DNA of 64,000 bases from Candidatus Doolittlea endobia (GTDB lineage Bacteria; Pseudomonadota; Gammaproteobacteria; Enterobacterales; Enterobacteriaceae), in the NCBI RefSeq assembly GCF_900039485.1, contig NZ_LN999833.1, positions 620,001 through 684,000 on the forward strand, written 5' to 3'. The notes under the pieces were generated by a model, which was not told the DNA's origin, ran no database searches, and was given only the letters and a program-made list of their open reading frames with translations. The position numbers and the translations under genes are program-made. Of this stretch, positions 42,559-50,679 are shown piece by piece (position 1 is the first letter of the stretch; every line of letters begins with the position of its first letter).

Positions 42559-43107
42559 ATGCAACTGAATATCCCGACATGGCTTACACTGTTCCGTGTC
42601 GTTACGATACCGTTCTTTGTCTTGGCTTTTTATCTGCCTTTTACCTGGGCGCCATTGTGCTGCGCGTTAATTTTCATCCTGGCTTCGGTAACGGATTGGT
42701 TCGATGGTTTTTTAGCTCGTCGTTGGAAACAGACTACCCGCTTCGGTTCGTTCCTCGATCCTGTCGCGGATAAAGTAATGGTCGCTATAGCGTTAATACT
42801 AGTAGCGGAACATTTCCATGCATGGTGGATTACGCTACCAGCAGCGACGATAATCGCTCGAGAAATCACTATATCCGCCTTGCGCGAGTGGATGGCGGAA
42901 ATAGGTAAACGCAGCAGCGTAGCGGTTTCCTGGATTGGTAAGATTAAAACTATAGCACAAATGCTCGCATTGGTGGCGCTATTATGGCGGCCAGACAATA
43001 TCGTGTCTAGGATAGGTATTGCTGCGTTATATGTCGCGGTCGTGCTAACGTTTTGGTCCATGTTTCAATACTTGTATGCTGCCAGGCACGATTTGTTTGA
43101 ACATTGA
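42559..43107 (+). CDS. pgsA: Phosphatidylglycerophosphate synthase
   Basis: PgsA condenses CDP-diacylglycerol with glycerol-3-phosphate, the committed step to phosphatidylglycerol and cardiolipin. It has 182 residues, the E. coli length, with the CDP-alcohol phosphotransferase motif D-x2-DG-x2-AR-x8-G-x3-D-x3-D clearly present ([12 protein letters not shown], then [12 protein letters not shown]46, D49, D67, D71). Four or five membrane segments are visible. It is intact. In E. coli the glyW-cysT-leuZ tRNAs follow, but not here. Confidence 0.95.
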   Translation: MQLNIPTWLTLFRVVTIPFFVLAFYLPFTWAPLCCALIFILASVTDWFDGFLARRWKQTTRFGSFLDPVADKVMVAIALILVAEHFHAWWITLPAATIIAREITISALREWMAEIGKRSSVAVSWIGKIKTIAQMLALVALLWRPDNIVSRIGIAALYVAVVLTFWSMFQYLYAARHDLFEH

Positions 43108-43285
43108 GAGAAAGCTTTATTTTATATTGAGTCATACTGTGAGATCACATTAGAGTACGGTACATCAAAAGCAACCGAGAACTTGCTAATAGCTATCGTC
43201 AATATGGGAAATGAGCGATCATGACGCATAATTTACTAGTATTTACTTAATGCCACCCATTATTTTCTCTTATGTTGATAGGGAG

Positions 43286-43313
43286 CTTGAAAATTCATAG
43301 CGAATCCCAATAT
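43286..43313 (+). promoter_or_regulatory. Sigma-32 (heat-shock) type promoter of the hsp20 gene
   Basis: CTTGAA (43286-43291) and CCCAATAT (43306-43313) are separated by 14 bases. This fits the RpoH consensus CTTGAA-N13/14-CCCCATNT closely. It ends about 43 bases upstream of the hsp20 start, so the leader would be only some 35-40 bases long. Confidence 0.7.
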
Positions 43314-43327
43314 AAATAACGTAAATG

Positions 43328-43350
43328 TCTTTTGATATGTATTAAAGGAG
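43328..43350 (+). promoter_or_regulatory. Possible RNA-thermometer hairpin covering the hsp20 Shine-Dalgarno
   Basis: UCUUUU (43328-43333) can pair with AAAGGA (43344-43349) through six pairs, one of them U-G, around a 10-base loop, hiding the AGGAG Shine-Dalgarno. The arrangement recalls fourU-type elements. The stem is short and its stability was not computed. Confidence 0.35.
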
Positions 43351-43356
43351 AATGTT

Positions 43357-43848
43357 ATGACTTACCGTTCTTTCTCTCTAATGCCAACATTGAGCAATAG
43401 TCTGCTTACCGACCGTTTTACCCAGATGGATAATCTGTTTAGCCGATTGACAGGAGAAAAGCCGTTATCAGACACTCCCGCTTATAATCTGCTAAAGAAT
43501 AATGAGCGGCATAGGTTGACAGTAAGCGTTCCGGGCTATACGCAGGATGAACTAGACGTATCCATCCTCAACAATCAGCTTATGGTTCGTGGAAAACCAA
43601 ATGTCGAAAAAACTGACGAGTCAGAGGAAAAAGAAGGAATAAGATGGTTGCATCAGGGTATTAGGAAAAGTGAGTTTTCCTTAAGCTTTACCCTTGAACA
43701 CCGAATAATTATTCAACAGGCTAATCTGGCTTATGGGCTTTTGACACTGAATTTTACCTACGATATCCCTGAACAGGAAAAACCGCAGCAAATTTCCATT
43801 GATGTTAAAAATCAATCAGAGCGTCTAACTGGACATAACGCAGTGTAA
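43357..43848 (+). CDS. Small heat shock protein, Hsp20/IbpAB family
   Basis: Small heat shock proteins hold unfolding proteins in a refoldable state for DnaK and ClpB. The product is 163 residues, longer than E. coli IbpA/IbpB (137/142), and resembles an enterobacterial Hsp20 family with the N-terminus TYRSFSLMPTLSNSLLTDRF. The alpha-crystallin domain spans about residues 45-150: RLTVSVPGYTQDELDVSI, LMVRGKP, IRWLHQGIRKSEFSLSF and the hallmark ANLAYGLLTLNF (family A-x3-NGLL). The strong Shine-Dalgarno AAAGGAG is six bases from the ATG. The upstream sigma-32-like promoter supports heat-shock control. It is intact and followed by a hairpin terminator. Confidence 0.88.
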   Translation: MTYRSFSLMPTLSNSLLTDRFTQMDNLFSRLTGEKPLSDTPAYNLLKNNERHRLTVSVPGYTQDELDVSILNNQLMVRGKPNVEKTDESEEKEGIRWLHQGIRKSEFSLSFTLEHRIIIQQANLAYGLLTLNFTYDIPEQEKPQQISIDVKNQSERLTGHNAV

Positions 43849-43849
43849 T

Positions 43850-43876
43850 CCTAACGCCCAAATTAGGGGCGTTAGG
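43850..43876 (+). terminator. Terminator after hsp20
   Basis: CCTAACGCCC (43850-43859) and GGGCGTTAGG (43867-43876) form a perfect 10-bp stem with a 7-base loop, beginning two bases after the stop codon. A T-run (AATTTTTAA) lies about 20 bases further on. Confidence 0.65.
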
Positions 43877-44665
43877 GTCGCTAATCAAATAATCAATTTT
43901 TAATACTTGTATATTCGATTGTGACTTAAATTTATTGAATTTCTGTGCGCTTTTTTTAAAAGCGCATGGAAATACAATCTGTCCTTGTTGTAATGCGGTT
44001 GATGGCGTTCGATGTGATGACCATTTAGCTTGGGAGCGCGAATATGACAATAAATGATTTTGGATGGAAGAATATTGGCAGGGGCATTTAAAAAAAGCCT
44101 CATGCTATTCCAAAGCAAGTTGCTGATGTTACGAACTTCTACTGGCATAGGATAATCCTAAACTGCCAACAGTGCAGATGTTCAAAGCCCACAACATATT
44201 TGCATCAGGAAGAGGACGCTAAAATCCGCGCTTAGCAATTGCTTTGCTTCCACAGTCCCAGTAAGCATCTTTGAAATAAAGATTCGGCTCTAGTTTTATT
44301 TTGGTTGTATGTTTCGCTGTCCCAGTTGTTGTTCAATTCAATATGGTGGCAAGGCTTTAAGTAATTAGCTTTACTTCCCTGCTCGGTGGAATGAAGAGAA
44401 TCGTACGGCAAACATGTTTTCTATCTGTTTGATGTGCCGTTACACGGCCGACTAGATAATAGTGTTGCACATTTAAAACCGCGTCCACATGTTACGGCAT
44501 CGAATGCTTGGAACATCCGATAATCTAGGAATTTTATTTATTTCTTTCTGTCAACAGGGTATCCCTTTAAATTAAGCTATATTTTATAAGATTGCGTGCG
44601 AAACATTACTGTTGTGAAAATTGATTGATACTGGCGTCTACACAGTATTGTGAATAGGACAAGCT
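43877..44665. other. Gap between hsp20 and rpiA
   Basis: About 790 bases without a recognised gene. It holds a second hairpin with a perfect 9-bp stem and a TTT loop at 43946-43966 (TGCGCTTTT / AAAAGCGCA). Short overlapping minus-strand frames at 43805-44148 show no family similarity. Confidence 0.45.
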
Positions 44666-45216
44666 ATGACGCAGAATAACTTGAAAAAACGGTTTGATTA
44701 GCCGCGATCAAATATGTTCGGTCGTGGACGATTATAGGCGTTGGAACCGGTTCTACCGCTTCGCGTTTTATCGACGCGCATTGAGTTTCCGTTAAACCAA
44801 AAATCAAAGGGGCGGTAGCCACAATTCTAAGTCATCGTCTGCTCAATTGAAAAACCTAGGCATTCTTCTGTTCGACTTGAATGAGGTGGAATCCCTGGAT
44901 ATTTATGTCGACAGCGCTGATGAGATTAACGGAAGCATGCAGATGATCAAAGGAAGCAGCTGCGCTAACTCATGAAAAATTATCTCCTCCGTAGCGCGTC
45001 AATTTATCTGCATTGCTGATTCTAGCAAGCTAGTGGACGCGCTCGGTGTCTTTCCACTTCCGGTGGAAGTGATCCTTATGGCACGCGTCTGGGTATCTGG
45101 TCATTCTAGACGCGATAGCGATAGAGGAGAAAATTAATAATATCCCAGGCTTCGCGCGCCGCGGCGCCGATATAGTTCTTATCAGTAGCGAGCATGGCGT
45201 CAAAATTTTTGATTAA
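44666..45216 (+). pseudogene. rpiA: rpiA pseudogene (ribose-5-phosphate isomerase A)
   Basis: RpiA interconverts ribose-5-phosphate and ribulose-5-phosphate. The start MTQNNLKKR (44666) matches MTQDELKKAV. After a shift and stop, YVRSWTIIGVGTGSTASRFI-type sequence is readable, then [20 protein letters not shown] with ADEING and [25 protein letters not shown] matches the domain around the catalytic region, and FARRGADIVLISSEHGVKIF (given in parts) ends at 45216. A large segment before this (roughly residues 145-190) is deleted. Stops at 44699 and elsewhere rule out function. Confidence 0.85.
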
Positions 45217-45378
45217 AGCACTGAGTGTGGTTATAATTTATCATACTCATAATATCCTTCTAGTAAAATTATTTGCTTTGCAAAATTGACTGGTGAAAAC
45301 TACCTGCACCATATCTTTCTATCTATTATTGGGGCATGTGTCATAGCTCTAGCTGTTTACCAGATTGCGGAGGATGGT

Positions 45379-46257
45379 TTATTTCATACTACTGGCTAGC
45401 GTGGTGACATTATGGCGAAACGCCGCTTCATAGGTGCCCGTTAATCCATTCGCTGAAGATAATGTTTCCGGATAAAGTTCGCCGCCGAGTTGGGCGCCAC
45501 TGGCTTTAGCAATCTGTTTCACTAATCTTGGATTAGTTTGGTTCTCAATAAAATAAGTGGTAATATGCTCTTTTTTGATCTGATCGATCAATCTTGCCAC
45601 ATCATTAGCACTAGCTTCGGCTTCTGTGGACAAACCGACCGGAGAAAGGAATTGCACGCCATATTCAGCGCCAAAATAGCCGAAGGCATCGTGACTAGTT
45701 AATACTTTACGTTTCGCCTGCGGAATGGAAATAAATTTTGCTTTAGCCCATGCGTCGAGCTTTTCCAATTTCTGAATATAAGTTTCACCGTGCTCACGGA
45801 AATAATCTACGTCCTGGGGATCAATTGCTATCAGTGCCTGCATGATGTTACGGGCATATAGAGCTCCGTTGTGCGCGCTATTCCAAGCGTGTGGATCAGT
45901 CAGTGTTTTACCGTTTACTTCTATTTTGCGAGGACTGACTCCTGTAGAGACGGTGACAATTTTACTCTGAGAGCCAGAGGCAATGATCAGACGATCAATC
46001 CACCCTTCCAGTCCCAACCCACTGATAAACACCACGTCCGATTTTGCTATCGACTGACTGTCTTTTGGCGAAGGCTCAAAGACATGAGGATCACCATTGT
46101 CTCCAACTAATTCGGTGACCTTGACATGCTCGCCGCCAACATGTCGGACGATATCCGCTAGTACGGAAAAGCTGGCTACTACGCTGACAGTTTTCGCCAG
46201 CGCGGAATGACTAGCCATAATCAAAGCTATCGCGCATAACAATGTAAAACGCTTCAT
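45379..46257 (-). CDS. Zinc/manganese ABC transporter substrate-binding protein
   Basis: This is a periplasmic cluster A-I (ZnuA/PsaA/AztC-like) metal-binding protein of 292 residues. It has a signal peptide, cleaved probably after SHSALA (residue 21). Likely ligands are His58 (GDPHVFEPSP), His123 (DPHAWNS) and His189 (TSHDAFGYFG); a histidine at the third position is typical of zinc-type rather than manganese-type proteins. The fourth position, usually aspartate, appears to be Glu264 (YPETLS). There is no His-rich loop as in E. coli ZnuA. It is the last gene of a permease-ATPase-binding protein operon, 12 bases after the permease, with a Zur-like box upstream of the whole unit. The metal specificity is inference. 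Confidence 0.88.
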   Translation of the reverse strand: MKRFTLLCAIALIMASHSALAKTVSVVASFSVLADIVRHVGGEHVKVTELVGDNGDPHVFEPSPKDSQSIAKSDVVFISGLGLEGWIDRLIIASGSQSKIVTVSTGVSPRKIEVNGKTLTDPHAWNSAHNGALYARNIMQALIAIDPQDVDYFREHGETYIQKLEKLDAWAKAKFISIPQAKRKVLTSHDAFGYFGAEYGVQFLSPVGLSTEAEASANDVARLIDQIKKEHITTYFIENQTNPRLVKQIAKASGAQLGGELYPETLSSANGLTGTYEAAFRHNVTTLASSMK

Positions 46258-46269
46258 GTCTTTCCCTTG

Positions 46270-47136
46270 CTAATAACGACGCCTACGCCGGCGCAGCAGT
46301 AAAGCGATGCCGCCGCTTGGCCCTAATAATATCGAGAAAAAAAACACCAAACTAGCTGATAACACGATAGTCGGACCAGAAGGCAATGAAGTGTAAAAAG
46401 ACCATAGCAACCCGCACCATGAACAGAACATACTGATGACCGTCGCCAGCACCAGCATTTTGGGTAAGCTGATCGTCCAGCAGCGCGCAGCCACAGATGG
46501 CAACATCATCAATCCGACCGACATTAGAGTGCCGAGCATTTGAAAACCGGCCACAAGGTTTAGCACCACTAGCGCCAAAAACAGTGTTTGGATAAGACGT
46601 GGGAAACCGCTGGAATTGACGCGTAAAAAATCGGCATCAAACGCTTCGATAATCAGTGCGCGATACATCAACGCCAAACTGACGAAGGTTATGCTGGCAA
46701 TAGCACCGATGAAATGAATGGCATCGGCATCGACTGCTAGGATTGATCCAAAAAGTAAATGTAGCAAATCAAGGCTTGATCCGTGTAGCGATACCAACGT
46801 TACTCCTAGTGCTAGTGAACCTAGGTAAAAACCCGCAAAACTAGCGTCTTCTTTTAACTGAGTTATCGAACTGGCCCAGCTAGATAATACCGCTACTATT
46901 ACACCGGCGATAAAACCACCAATCCCCATGGAAATTAGTGACATACCAGACAGCAGATAGCCGGTGGCGACACCAGGCAATATGGCATGTGATAACGCAT
47001 CCCCGACTAGACTCATACGGCGCAGCAATAAGAATCCTCCCAGCGGCGTCGTACTTAAGGACAAAGCGAAACAGGCCACTAGCGCCCGTCGCATAAAGCC
47101 ATAATGAAAAAAAGGCTCGAATAATACATGTAGCAT
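46270..47136 (-). CDS. Zinc/manganese ABC transporter permease
   Basis: This is an ABC-3 family inner-membrane permease of 288 residues with about eight hydrophobic segments. The family motifs LLRRMSLVGDALSHAILPGV and the later NLVAGFQMLGTLMSVGLMML (given as AGFQMLGTLMSVGLMMLP) are present. The C-terminus ends in an unusual run of arginines ([10 protein letters not shown]), probably cytoplasmic. It lies 58 bases downstream of the ATPase gene and 12 before the binding-protein gene, so it forms the channel of this metal importer. Confidence 0.9.
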   Translation of the reverse strand: MLHVLFEPFFHYGFMRRALVACFALSLSTTPLGGFLLLRRMSLVGDALSHAILPGVATGYLLSGMSLISMGIGGFIAGVIVAVLSSWASSITQLKEDASFAGFYLGSLALGVTLVSLHGSSLDLLHLLFGSILAVDADAIHFIGAIASITFVSLALMYRALIIEAFDADFLRVNSSGFPRLIQTLFLALVVLNLVAGFQMLGTLMSVGLMMLPSVAARCWTISLPKMLVLATVISMFCSWCGLLWSFYTSLPSGPTIVLSASLVFFFSILLGPSGGIALLLRRRRRRY

Positions 47137-47194
47137 TTTTAGATACTCTGCAATCTTAGAAAGACGTCTGCACTAGCAGAATTTAGGTAAGTTG

Positions 47195-47839
47195 CTAAAA
47201 TACAAGTTTCCACGCGGGTTGTGCTGATGACAACACTAATGTCTGTGGAAAATGCTTTTCCACCAGCCGATTGTCGTGCAGTACTACAATAATTGTACGT
47301 CCCTGACGGTGTAGTTGCCCAATGATAGTCATCAGCAAACTACATGTAGGTTTATCGATACCGCTAAACGGCTCATCAAGCAGAATCAATGGTGATCCCT
47401 GCACTAAAAGTCGGGCGAACAGCATACGCTGAAACTGCCCGCCGGAAAGCGTGCTGATGACGCGATGGGCTAATGTTTCTAGGCCGACACGTGTCAGCGC
47501 CTGCCAAATAGTAGCCTGACCGACTTGAGTTATTCGGTGCAATAGGCCACTGACTGGCCAACAACCCATTGCCACGACGTCAAATACGGTTAAAGGAAAT
47601 TGGCGATCCATTATCGCTTGCTGCGGTAAATAGCTAATACGCGGCCGGCCAGCTGAGCTAAAAGCTAGTGATCCTTGAACTGGTGGTAACAAGCCTGCTA
47701 AGGTTTTTAGCAAGGTAGATTTTCCGGCACCGTTGTCGCCTACGATGGCAGTCATACTGCCGTTGTCAAAACGACCGTCCAGCGGAACACTCATACCTCG
47801 CCCCTGATATCCCGTTACTAAAGCCTGCAAGGTTATCAT
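47195..47839 (-). CDS. Zinc/manganese ABC transporter ATPase
   Basis: This 214-residue ABC ATPase powers the metal importer. Walker A is GDNGAGKST, the Q-loop is in SYLPQQ, the signature is LSGGQFQRMLFARLL, Walker B is LILLDEPFSGID and the switch region is VVLHD. The start at 47839 is chosen because its ATG overlaps the stop of the upstream 46-codon frame as ATGA, giving translational coupling. The longer frame to 47872 would start inside that small gene. It is intact, the first ATPase gene of a three-gene importer and the only metal importer seen in the window. Confidence 0.92.
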   Translation of the reverse strand: MITLQALVTGYQGRGMSVPLDGRFDNGSMTAIVGDNGAGKSTLLKTLAGLLPPVQGSLAFSSAGRPRISYLPQQAIMDRQFPLTVFDVVAMGCWPVSGLLHRITQVGQATIWQALTRVGLETLAHRVISTLSGGQFQRMLFARLLVQGSPLILLDEPFSGIDKPTCSLLMTIIGQLHRQGRTIIVVLHDNRLVEKHFPQTLVLSSAQPAWKLVF

Positions 47840-47976
47840 GGTAGAATCACTGACCAGGCGATGGTACTCCATAGTACCAAGAGAATTAAAAACACTATTA
47901 GCGTCCGTATTAGACTAGAAGTAATAAACAACTTCCGCCCCATCGTCAAGCGCCGTAAAAAAGAATGTGAAGACAT
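47836..47976 (-). CDS. Small single-span membrane peptide, leader of the metal ABC operon
   Basis: This 46-codon frame starts MSSHSFLRRLTMGRK and continues with one hydrophobic span (LIRTLIVFLILLVLWSTIAW), ending SVILP. Its TGA overlaps the ATPase ATG by four bases (ATGA), the signature of a translationally coupled operon member. Its positively charged N-terminus predicts a cytoplasmic N-terminus. The ATG at 47976 lies 22 bases after a Zur-like box. The frame is open further upstream to 48075, which would run through the operator, so the internal start is preferred. I do not recognise the family. It could be an accessory subunit of the importer or merely an upstream regulatory frame. Confidence 0.55.
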   Translation of the reverse strand: MSSHSFLRRLTMGRKLFITSSLIRTLIVFLILLVLWSTIAWSVILP

Positions 47977-47997
47977 GATATGACCTAAAATAGTAAA

Positions 47998-48012
47998 TGT
48001 TATAAGATAACA
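47998..48012 (-). promoter_or_regulatory. Zur-like operator upstream of the metal ABC operon
   Basis: TGTTATAAGATAACA is a 15-base near-perfect palindrome that fits the enterobacterial Zur core TGTTATA-N-TATAACA with one mismatch. It is flanked by AAA and TATC, also close to the extended consensus GAAATG...CATTTC. It lies upstream of the small peptide gene and the ATPase-permease-binding protein genes, where a zinc-uptake operator is expected. Confidence 0.65.
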
Positions 48013-48962
48013 TATCACGTTTTCAGATTTACCGATAAACTTTCTGCCTAACTTAAGGATTTTGTTTCTACACATAACTTACTCACCTTTGAGGCCGACG
48101 GATTGTATATGCAGTAACGTCGTTTTACTCAAACTCGATAGTATATGTCGTAAAAATCACTGTCTAAAATCTTTATTTTTACGACTAGGAATTATCGTCA
48201 CAAGTAAAGACAAGTATCAGTTGTTCTTTTTTTTATCAAAATCAATAAAAAGCAACTTTACACCTTAAGTTTTACTATGCTGGTATAGTTTTGTATAAAT
48301 TTAATTGCAGTATTTAATATATTGTTCTCGAATATTTTATTGTGGCTTGATTATTGTTACTGAGTTTCATAATGTATTTTGAATACACTACTCCCTTCTG
48401 CTAGGTGCCTTTATCTATCATGCATGATTAGATAGCATCTATCCCATGTTTTGATTCTTTCTTTTGGAAAAAAGAAACGGTTCTACAGAAAGGCATTCGA
48501 TGTGGGTATATAACGTTATCCCGCTCTTTTTTAAGAATATTGTGTACTTACTTGTATGACTAGTTGAGTAAACAAGATTGTTATAAGCAGTCTATGCATC
48601 AGTCATATAAAAGGCTATATTAAAACGTTTATACATTTCTTTCTATTTGTCCCAGCATTCCACATCTAAAACCATTCTTTCCATATCGACGATAGTCCAA
48701 TGTGTATCTGTTGAGGCCTCAATAGAAAAAATGAAACTGAAACGGTCCCAAACATAGGCTACAGATCATATCATCAACTTTCTATTCTGCAATGAGAGCA
48801 AATGACATTAATTTTTGCCATATGATTTTAAAAAATAAGAAAAATCAGTTAATTTAAGTCATAGCTTATTCTGCCTAAAAAAGAGCAACTAATGCTTGTA
48901 TTTAATTCGTAAGGTAGAATAGCGGGTAAGCCTAATCTTTGATTGTTTTCCAAGGAGCTTCT
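48013..48962. other. AT-rich gap between the metal operon and yciC
   Basis: About 950 bases, strongly AT-rich, with no gene recognised on either strand. It contains repeat copy C (48877-48911). Promoters for both divergent flanking operons should be here. Confidence 0.45.
48877..48911 (+). repeat. Dispersed repeat family, copy C
   Basis: Agrees with copy B (34329-34363) at 28 of 35 positions. It lies about 50 bases upstream of the yciC start, so this copy could overlap the yciC promoter. Confidence 0.55.
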
Positions 48963-49715
48963 ATGCCAATAAGGGCACGTACTTTGTGCAACGACATGCT
49001 AAATTTTGCTCGTAATCAGTTTACTAATATCCTTCTATTAGCGCTGTTGACGGCACTGATCAGTATCGTGTTAAGCCATGTGCTATCGCCTGGCAGTGAA
49101 CAACTAATAACCTTGAGCGACGGTCGTCATATAGACGATACTGCTAATATGAGTTTCCAGCAGCGTATACAACATATGTCAATGGAACAGCAACGAATAT
49201 TGCTGAAAGCGTCCGCCGCCAATAGCTTGGCGGGTTTAATTGGCGATGTGTTGTTGGTCGGCGGGTTGCTGACTATGATTCGCCAGGTTTCCAACCGGCA
49301 CTCCATAAGCGTATTACGCGCCATCTGCTTGTCGGCGCCGTTGTTTCCGCGCTTACTGTTGCTTATCTTTTTTACTACTTTACTGGTGCAACTAGGACTG
49401 CTGTTGATTGTTATACCAGGTATCATGCTGGCCATTGCCTTTAGTCTTTCACCGATCATTGTCACTAACGACAATCTGAGCGCAATTAAATCAATGCGCC
49501 TCAGCGCCAGCCTAGCGCTTGCTAATCTTCGTCTGTTAGCACCGGCGGTTTTGGTTTGGTTGCTAGCAAAGTCCGCGATACTTTTGCTAGCAACTCGGTT
49601 CGCTTTAGTGTCACCGTTTGTAACAGCGATATTATTGAATGGATTAAGTAATCTAATTACTATCCTGCTGCTCATTTATCTTTATCGCCTGTATATGTTC
49701 TTACGACAAGCATGA
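48963..49715 (+). CDS. yciC: UPF0259 membrane protein YciC
   Basis: The product is 250 residues from the ATG at 48963 (E. coli 247), which has AAGGAG seven bases upstream; the frame from 48939 is rejected. It is a polytopic inner-membrane protein of unknown biochemical role with about six segments. Family landmarks: FARNQFTNILLLALLTALIS, MSMEQQRILLKASAANSLAG, LLVQLGLLLIVIPGIMLAI and LIYLYRLYMFLRQ. It forms the yciC-yciB unit as in E. coli; yciA is not found. It is intact. Confidence 0.92.
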   Translation: MPIRARTLCNDMLNFARNQFTNILLLALLTALISIVLSHVLSPGSEQLITLSDGRHIDDTANMSFQQRIQHMSMEQQRILLKASAANSLAGLIGDVLLVGGLLTMIRQVSNRHSISVLRAICLSAPLFPRLLLLIFFTTLLVQLGLLLIVIPGIMLAIAFSLSPIIVTNDNLSAIKSMRLSASLALANLRLLAPAVLVWLLAKSAILLLATRFALVSPFVTAILLNGLSNLITILLLIYLYRLYMFLRQA

Positions 49716-49754
49716 TGGCTGGCCTTTACGCTCTTTACCAGTGGATTTTGTGTT

Positions 49755-50294
49755 ATGAAGCACTTTCTAGATTTTTTACCCTTAGCGATGTTTTTTATTT
49801 TCTATAAGCTCTATCACATTTACTACGCATCTGGTGCGTTAATTGTTGCCTCTGCACTAGTATTGGCTTATACCTGGTTACGTTATCGCAAGGTTAAGAA
49901 AATCGACTTAATTACTTTTGTAGTGGTAGTAATTCTAAACTCGTTGACACTTTATTATCACAACGTGGAATTTCTCATGTGGAAGATAACGGTAATTTAT
50001 GCTCTATTTTCTGCAGTGCTTCTAGTTAACCAATTTGTATTTGGCAAGCCACTTATCCATCATATGTTGCCTAAAAAGGCCCAACTCCCGACCCGGGTTT
50101 TGAATAACTTGAATATTGCCTGGTCACTTTTTTTCTTAACTTGTTGTGCAGCAAATATTTATGTTTCTTTCTGGTTATCGCAAAGCGCGTGGGTTAATTT
50201 TAAGGTTTTCGGTCTTACTGGCCTGACATTACTTGCTACAATGATCAGCGGCATTTATATCCACCGCTATATTGGTGGAAAGCAAGCAAAATAA
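49755..50294 (+). CDS. yciB: Inner-membrane septation protein YciB
   Basis: YciB (also ispZ) is an inner-membrane protein linked to cell-envelope synthesis, septation and elongation factors. It has 179 residues, exactly the E. coli length, and five predicted membrane segments. Seen: [83 protein letters not shown] and [15 protein letters not shown]. It lies 39 bases after yciC and is intact. Confidence 0.93.
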   Translation: MKHFLDFLPLAMFFIFYKLYHIYYASGALIVASALVLAYTWLRYRKVKKIDLITFVVVVILNSLTLYYHNVEFLMWKITVIYALFSAVLLVNQFVFGKPLIHHMLPKKAQLPTRVLNNLNIAWSLFFLTCCAANIYVSFWLSQSAWVNFKVFGLTGLTLLATMISGIYIHRYIGGKQAK

Positions 50295-50679
50295 TCATAT
50301 CCATTAGTCTTTCGCCTTCAGCGCGGGCATCATTAAGCTAGAGAATATAAATGTAAAACGCGGGAATAGTGGTGCACTGTCATGTACCATCTCATGATGT
50401 TGTCATGTATCGATTTTGATTTTGAAAAGTACATGGTCATCACCCATAAAGTTTAGATTACGAAAGAACCAATTAAAACCATATTACCGCTGTAATCATA
50501 TCAACAACAGTAAACAGTTCAATCAGAAAAAATGCTTACATGGTTTGGCAGATGCCGAGCACTCACTGACCCAATTGATGCAAACGGTTTTTCCTGCGCG
50601 GTATCCTGAGGATTTTTTGGGCACATTGAGCACTTTGCTTTGCTTTGATTAGCGGATATGGCCGCTTTGAAACGACCTT
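50295..50679. other. Gap between yciB and gpmA
   Basis: This is 385 bases. yciA would follow yciB in E. coli but cannot be aligned. A 78-codon plus-strand frame at 50416-50652 has a protein-like end (QLMQTVFPARYPEDFLGTL) that I do not recognise; it could be a fragment of a lost gene. Bases 50422-50440 repeat 25409-25427. Confidence 0.4.

Noticed and set aside
43805-44148. Two overlapping minus-strand frames after hsp20
   Set aside because: No family similarity, and one overlaps the hsp20 terminator and coding end.
50416-50652. 78-codon frame between yciB and gpmA as a gene
   Set aside because: The first half is low-complexity and lacks a ribosome site; only the end looks protein-like. I kept it as part of the gap description.
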